Shown here one piece after another: positions 58,693-64,000 of a stretch of DNA of 64,000 nt (its first letter is position 1; each line of letters starts with the position of its first letter). A program made the translations under genes and the position numbers. Source of the stretch: Dama dama (lineage: Eukaryota; Chordata; Mammalia; Artiodactyla; Cervidae). The DNA lies in NCBI RefSeq assembly GCF_033118175.1, contig NC_083701.1:72602001-72666000 (forward strand), given 5' to 3'. Under the pieces are notes generated by a model, which was given only the letters and a program-made list of their open reading frames with translations, was not told where the DNA came from and did no database searches.

Positions 58693-58735
58693 ATGGGTAT
58701 ATCTTCCCTTTCCTCCTTTGCTTTTCTGGTCCCAT

Positions 58736-59374
58736 TACTTCATGGCAAATAGACAGGGAAAGAGTGGAAACAGTGACAGACTTTATTTTCTTGGGCTCCA
58801 AGATCACTGCAGATGGTGGCTATAGCCATGAAATTAAAATATGCTTACTCTTTGGAAGAGAAGTTATGACCAATCTAGACAGCATATTAAAAAGGAGAGA
58901 CATTACTTTGTCAATGAATGCCCATCTAGTCAAAGTTATGTTTTTTCCAGTAGTCATGAATGGATGTGAGATTTGGACCATAAAGAAAGCTGAGCACCAA
59001 AGAATTGATGCTTCTCAAATGTGGTGTATGAGAAGACTCTTGAGCATCCTTTGGACTGCAAGGGGATCCAAATAGCCAATCCTAAAGGAAATCAGTCCTG
59101 AATATTCATTGGAAGGACTAATGTGGAAGCTCAAACTCCAATACTTTGGCCACCTGATGCAAAGAGCTGACTCATTTGAAAAGACCCTAATTCTGGGAAA
59201 GATTGAAGGCTGGAGGAGAAGGGGACAACAGAGGATGAGATGATTGGATAGCATCACCGACTCAATGGACATGAGTTTGGGTGGAGTCTGGGAGTTGGTG
59301 ATGGACAGGGAGGCCTGGCGTGCTGTAGTCCATGGAGTCACAAAGAGTTAGACATGACTGAGCGACTGAACTGG
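58736..59374 (+). mobile_element. BovB LINE, host element, part 2
   Basis: Resumption of the host BovB after the nested insert, from ACTTCATGGCAAATAGAC to the 3' terminus GAGCGACTGAACTGG. The C-terminal frame is open from about 58665 to 59075, then stops. Right duplication at 59375-59384. Confidence 0.95.
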
Positions 59375-59384
59375 TAGACCACAT

Positions 59385-60199
59385 TCTTTTAGAAAAAGCA
59401 CAGAGCTAGCATGACTAAAGCAAGAAGGCATAAATGTTAAAGTAAAAGTAACAGATCCAATATGGAGTCAGATTTATTCTTCCCTGTTATGCTCTTTTGC
59501 ATCCCAGTCAGCATACCTTATCCTTAGAAAAGATAGATTAAATTTTCACTACTATTGATAGTGACAACATATTTGGGCTATTTTTTTAAGATAAATTGAA
59601 TGAAAATAATTCAATTCTATATTTATTAAATCAATAAAGATAATGTTTAATTCTCCATTTCTTAATTCTTTTCAATGTTTTACTTTTTCAAGGAATATAC
59701 TGTGGCTGAAAGTATTCCTAAGTAGTAAATGATGATCATAACTCTATTCTTTTGATTTGCTTTGGCATTTGATGAACTAAGTTGCTTGAAAGTAATATAT
59801 AAGGGCAGCCATACTTGACACTTCTTTCTCTTTTTAAGACAAAATAACCTTCTGCATTTTTCTCCAACTTATATTTTATGCAGTAGGAATACTGTGAACT
59901 TGACAGCGAATTCCTGTAATGACCTAGGGACTCTTGTTTCCAGACTCATGGCTATGTGCCCAATTTCAAATTAGTGCTTTCATAATAGCTCTTGGGAATA
60001 ACTTTTTTTTTTAACACTTTAATAATTGTTACTTACATTGTTTCAACTCTTCTTTCTGGTATTGCTTTAGTTCTTTGGTTTCCAGACAGTTCAAAGAATT
60101 CAATATTCTTTGAATACTCCTATTTTTATGAATTTAAGCGATTATTTATCTTCCCTTATCCTATTTACAAAGGCTATCTATGTGCATTCCATTAATTGA
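59385..60199. other. unique AT-rich sequence
   Basis: No supported feature. Confidence 0.5.
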
Positions 60200-60318
60200 A
60201 GAAATGGCAACCCACTCCATTATTCTTGTCCAGAGCACTTCATGGACGGAGGAGCCTGGAGGGCTACAATCACGGGGTTGCAAAGAGTTCGGCACGACTG
60301 AGTGACTACACTTTCACT
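60200..60318 (+). mobile_element. Bov-tA SINE, 3' part only
   Basis: Begins in the SINE body (ATGGCAACCCACTCC) and ends with GAGTGACTACACTTTCACT. The tRNA head is absent. Confidence 0.88.
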
Positions 60319-60319
60319 G

Positions 60320-60503
60320 GTCAGGTTTTCACTTTATATCACTCAGCTTGCCTGTTTACTGCAGCTCTGTAGCAGAGAAGAGCAAGGACTCCACATTAGA
60401 CCTATTCCTTTAGCTCTTTTTTGCTCTGCGTTCTGTGCTTAGTCATGCTCACTCTACACCTTTATAAAAGAATGTGGTTTCTAGCCCAAAATATACATAA
60501 TAG
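60320..60503 (+). mobile_element. LTR, group B-related, part 1
   Basis: Upstream half of an LTR with TATAAAAG at 60463-60470. It is split by a SINE at 60504-60704. The last 11 bases are the SINE target duplication. Confidence 0.6.
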
Positions 60504-60704
60504 TGGGTCTTCTCAAGTGGCTCAGTGGTATAGAATTTGCCCGCCAAGCTGGAGATCTGGATTGGACCCCTGGGATGGGAAGATCCCCTAGAGAAGGGAA
60601 AGGCTACCCACTCCAGTGTTCTGGCCTGGAGAATTCCATGGACTGTATAGTCCCTGGGGTCGCAAAGAGTCGGACATGACTGAGCGACTTTCACTTTCAC
60701 TTTC
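60504..60704 (+). mobile_element. Bov-tA SINE nested in LTR
   Basis: Sense SINE, 11-bp perfect duplication ATACATAATAG at 60493-60503 and 60705-60715. The tail is three CTTTCA units. Confidence 0.96.
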
Positions 60705-61083
60705 ATACATAATAGCCCTTTCTCAATGCTCTGCTTTCCAGGTTGACCTTTAAATGTATAACACTTGTCCATTCAGAGCAGAGAACAACATACGTCTTGT
60801 TGGAGGCTTACAGGAACATTGCAATCAGACCCATGTGGACAATTGTAAGAACAAAGGATTCTGACACCAAGAAATTTGTGACAACCAGCCATGCCCTCTC
60901 TACTTTTAGTAAAAACGAAGCCTGGATTCCAGCTTGGCTAAGATGGCTCTTTGGGACACTAGTCCCCCGTATTCTTGGTCTGCTGGCTTTCCAAATAAAG
61001 GTGCTCTTCCTGGCCCAGCACCTCATCTCTTGATTCACTGGCTTATTCTGTGATGAGCAATAAAAGCTTGAACTCTACAACAG
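60705..61083 (+). mobile_element. LTR, group B-related, part 2
   Basis: Downstream half: AATAAA at 60994-60999, then 'GGTGCTCTTCC' and 'GCACCTCATCTCTTGATTCACTGGC', which match the U5 phrases of the LTRs at 20.5 and 26.4 kb. About 240 bp between 60716 and 60955 have no match in those LTRs. Confidence 0.6.
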
Positions 61084-61811
61084 TTCTTAATTAAACTATT
61101 TTGGTTAACTTGCTTTCCCTGTCATCTCTTCTGGACAAAAACATGAAAGGATAAAAAATATATCAAGTTTAAAAAGCAAAAATGACCGTTAGTGGCTGGA
61201 GTACAAGGTACATGTAGAATAGCTGCAGAAGGTGTGCCTTGATTCAAGAAAGTTGTATGGAGTTTAATGTAGACAATCTTGAACTTTGTACTTGGAATTA
61301 TATATAGTAATGGGAAAGGAACGCTGACGTCTTTAAAATGATCACATGATATTATATATTTAAAAAACACAGAATTCTGGTTACCAAGCAATAGATAATA
61401 AATAATATCCCCAAGAAATAATCCAAGTGAGCTGAGTAGTCATAATGAATTAAGAGAAGGAAGAGACTCAAATTAATCTTGTGAAACTAAATGATTGTTG
61501 AGGGGTAATATTTTTATGTGTGTAATAATTGCTCTGGCATGTTTCAGCCTCAGAGAAGTTCTGTCTCTCTTTTAAGAAAACTGGGAATAGCTTGCCAAAT
61601 AAATTAGCTAAACTGCAAGAAACTGAGGTAACAAGGCCACTTTGTTCGAAGAACTAAAACTTAAATATTTTAAAATAGGGAGAAGTTCTAATTTTATGAT
61701 TTATAAGGCTAGAAAATTACATTTTGGCAATGTGTGGGTAGAAGTATAGTCAATGTTCTTATGGAGCTTACAGTTTAGTGAAGAATATATTAAAAAATAA
61801 ATAGGAAAATA
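61084..61811. other. unique AT-rich sequence
   Basis: No supported feature. Confidence 0.5.
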
Positions 61812-62166
61812 ATAACACTTATGTGTGGAATCTAAAAAGTAATACAAATGAATCTATATAGAAAACAGAAATAGACTCAGAGACATAGAAAACAAACTTA
61901 CGATTACCAAAAGGGAAAGAGGGGGCAGAAATAAATTAGGAATATGAAATAAATGGATACAAATGCCTATACAGAAAATAGGTAGGCAACAAGAATTTAC
62001 CATATAACAAAGGAGTTATATTCAGTGTCTTATAATAGCCTATAATGGAAATTAATCTGAATGTATATATTTATATACATATTAACATATATAAATGAAA
62101 CACTTTGCTCTACACCTGAAACTAACACAATATTGAATATCAACACTCCAATAAAAATAATACTAA
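61812..62166 (+). mobile_element. L1 LINE 3' UTR fragment
   Basis: Sense L1 end: 'ATGTGTGGAATCTAAAAAG', 'GAAATAGACTCAGAGACATAGAAAACAAAC', 'CTCTACACCTGAAACTAACACAATATTG' and 'CACTCCAATAAAAATAATA'. Confidence 0.82.
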
Positions 62167-62984
62167 CCTCAGAAAATATTGCAAAATTGCAATTTTAAAA
62201 GCTTCTATGGTGGATATACACCATTTTGCAAACTTTGCAAGGGAAAAGACCTTATTTTCTGTTTTCCTGTTCCTACCACCTTTCTCAATGCTTAGAGGAT
62301 TTTTTGTATGCTACACTATTTGGTTACATTGCACTAAAGTCAGATATCAATACTTATTAGTTTACTTATATTTCACCACACTGGGGGGAAAGGGGAAAGA
62401 AAACCAAAGGTTAAGAGCAAATTGAAGTTGTTTGTAAATATTTAAAAGCATTACACAAAGACACTCATCTTTCTGTAGGTGGGCCAGAAAACTAATTTTA
62501 TGATTTCTATTGGTTATTAATGTAGAGGAAATTAATAAGCTGTTTAATTTAAAATACCATAAGATAAAAAGCAAAACAGTGTTTCAGAAGTAAAAATGTA
62601 CTTTCTAAAATACAAAGAAATAGATAATGCACAGACAAGATATACACAAAGGTGACAGTCAGCAGAATGGTGAGCATTTTCATTGAGGATTAAGTTCTCT
62701 GCATAAACAAGCAAAATTAGATTGAATTCAATCAAGAAATAGAAAGTCAGAAAGCAACAAATTAAATGCAAGAGTGACAAAAGATATAAGCAAAGGGTAG
62801 TTTATATGCTGGAGACAAAACTTAAAATATATTAGAAAACTTAGTGATAAAGCAACTGTTCTGAGATACTTATCCATAGGCATTTCTCCCCATCTTCTGA
62901 ACGTTTGAGTTGCTTCTAAGTCACAGAACAGGCAGTCTTTTAGAGAATGTGTTTTGTAGTGAATGGCTATGAGAGATAGAGATG
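62167..62984. other. unique AT-rich sequence
   Basis: No supported feature. Confidence 0.5.
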
Positions 62985-62985
62985 G

Positions 62986-63310
62986 GGCTTCCCTGGTAGC
63001 TCAGGTGGTAGGGAATCCACCTGCAATGCAGGAGATCCCGGTTCGATTCCAGGGTGGGGAAGATTCCCTGGAGAAGGGAGGGAGAGGCTATCCACTCCAG
63101 TATTCTTGGGCTCCCCTGGTGCTCAGATTATAAAGAATCTGCTGCTGTGTGTGAGTCCTGGGTTCGATCCCTGGTTTGGGAAGATCCCCTGGAGGAGGGC
63201 ATGGCAACCCAGTTCAGCATTCTTGCCTGAAGAACCACCACAGACAGAGGATCCTGGCGGGCTACAGTCCAGGGGGTCACAAAGCGGGACACGACTGAGT
63301 GACTAAGCAT
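62986..63310 (+). mobile_element. Bov-tA SINE, dimeric tRNA head
   Basis: Two tRNA-derived heads in tandem (62986-63108 and 63109-63200), each with a readable B-box (GGTTCGATTCC and GGTTCGATCCC), then the body and a tail GAGTGACTAAGCA. Confidence 0.93.
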
Positions 63311-64000
63311 ATCACATGAGAGGCAGAGACAGTATTTCCCAGTGGGGCAAAAGGCAGACATGTCTGCTTTCCAAAATAATAAAGATGTTTCCCTCGGAGG
63401 CAAAGTTGGGGCACGTTTGTCAGCAACTCCTCAGAAATTAGAATTTTATAAGCTCAGCTGTGGCATGACCACTGAGTGTACAGGCCGATCTGGGCTGCTC
63501 CACACTGTTCCTATCGGATTTTACAGGCAGAGGGAGCTGATACAAACGGAGTTCCTTCTGCCCGCTCTGCCTTGAATGAGAACTCCTATGTCTTCGATCC
63601 TGGGGTCTAGTGTCTTCCTTCAGCATCCATGAAATTCTAGAAGACTAAAGTAGCTTACAAGCATGGCAAAATCTCAAGATATTTCACAGCTCTTAACAAA
63701 TACCTATTTTACTTAAAATACTAATATAAAGAAGACACAGAAACTGTAATTAGTTAAAATTTCCTCAATGTTTACCAAGAAGCTGTTTTCAGAAGTTTTC
63801 AACTGTTACTGGAAAAAAAAAAAAAATTGCTTCACTCATATAACAGACCCAGTAGCTTGAAAACTACTTTTGCAAGAAAATTCCAAAAGTCCAAGATAAG
63901 AGCTAAAAGAGAAAAAAATGCTTAAATATTCATATGCATTTTCCAATATTGGTAGCATCTTGATACCAAAATATGTAAAACAGCCCTCAGCTACAAGATG
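63311..64000. other. unique sequence to the window end
   Basis: No supported feature. An A-run lies at 63812-63825. Confidence 0.5.

Larger units (their letters stand above)
56872..58724 (-). mobile_element. BovB LINE nested in BovB (antisense)
   Basis: An opposite-strand BovB of 1853 bp with an 11-bp perfect duplication TCTGGTCCCAT at 56861-56871 and 58725-58735. Its 3' end shows repeated TTCAG (56873-56888) and its 5' truncation lies in the linker (GCAAAGGAGGAAAGGG equivalent). The duplication consists of host BovB bases, so this copy is younger than its host. Confidence 0.97.

Noticed and set aside
1..64000. A new multi-gene biological system
   Set aside because: No set of adjacent, intact genes is present. 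The structure in the window is explained by nested retroelements, apart from the single candidate exon and the repeat-poor zone.

Overview
The window looks like intergenic or intronic DNA from a ruminant, most likely a bovid. The diagnosis rests on repeats: BovB (RTE-type) LINE copies in both orientations and numerous tRNA-headed Bov-tA/BovA SINEs, both hallmarks of ruminant genomes. No complete protein-coding gene, rRNA, functional tRNA or CRISPR array is visible. The long open reading frames all lie inside BovB reverse-transcriptase remnants or LTRs. The only gene-like signal outside repeats is one possible spliced exon at 5111-5244, which I cannot assign to a gene.

Layout. 0-3.8 kb: an L1 ORF2 scrap, two BovB copies joined head to head (394-1480 minus, 1481-2850 plus), an L2-like tail and a short BovB with a 10-bp target duplication. 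3.8-9.99 kb: mostly AT-rich single-copy DNA with the candidate exon, a MaLR-like remnant, a dimeric SINE and a MIR. 10-15.6 kb: BovB copies, a SINE, and a 5'-truncated L1 flanked by unusually long (about 175 bp) direct repeats and itself invaded by a SINE and a BovB. 18-28.2 kb: a retroelement-dense zone with SINEs, two solo LTRs of one family (20755-21156 and 24252-24639, each with a 4-bp target duplication), and two members of another LTR group. 28.2-29.3 kb: one BovB. 29.3-40.98 kb: strikingly poor in young repeats. 41-49.2 kb: a 1.5-kb BovB, SINEs, an LTR at 44.6-45.2 kb and a BovB broken by another LTR near 48 kb. 49.2-55 kb: mostly unique. 55-59.4 kb: a BovB interrupted by an opposite-strand BovB, both with clean target duplications. 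59.4-64 kb: a SINE-interrupted LTR, an L1 3' end and a dimeric SINE.

There is no operon-like or cooperating gene set. What can be read is a layered history of insertions: SINE into L1, LTR into SINE, BovB into BovB, LTR into BovB and SINE into LTR. Their relative order follows from target-site duplications. Repeat family names are from pattern recognition, not a library search. Boundaries with a stated duplication should be good to a few bases; others are approximate by about 5-30 bp.
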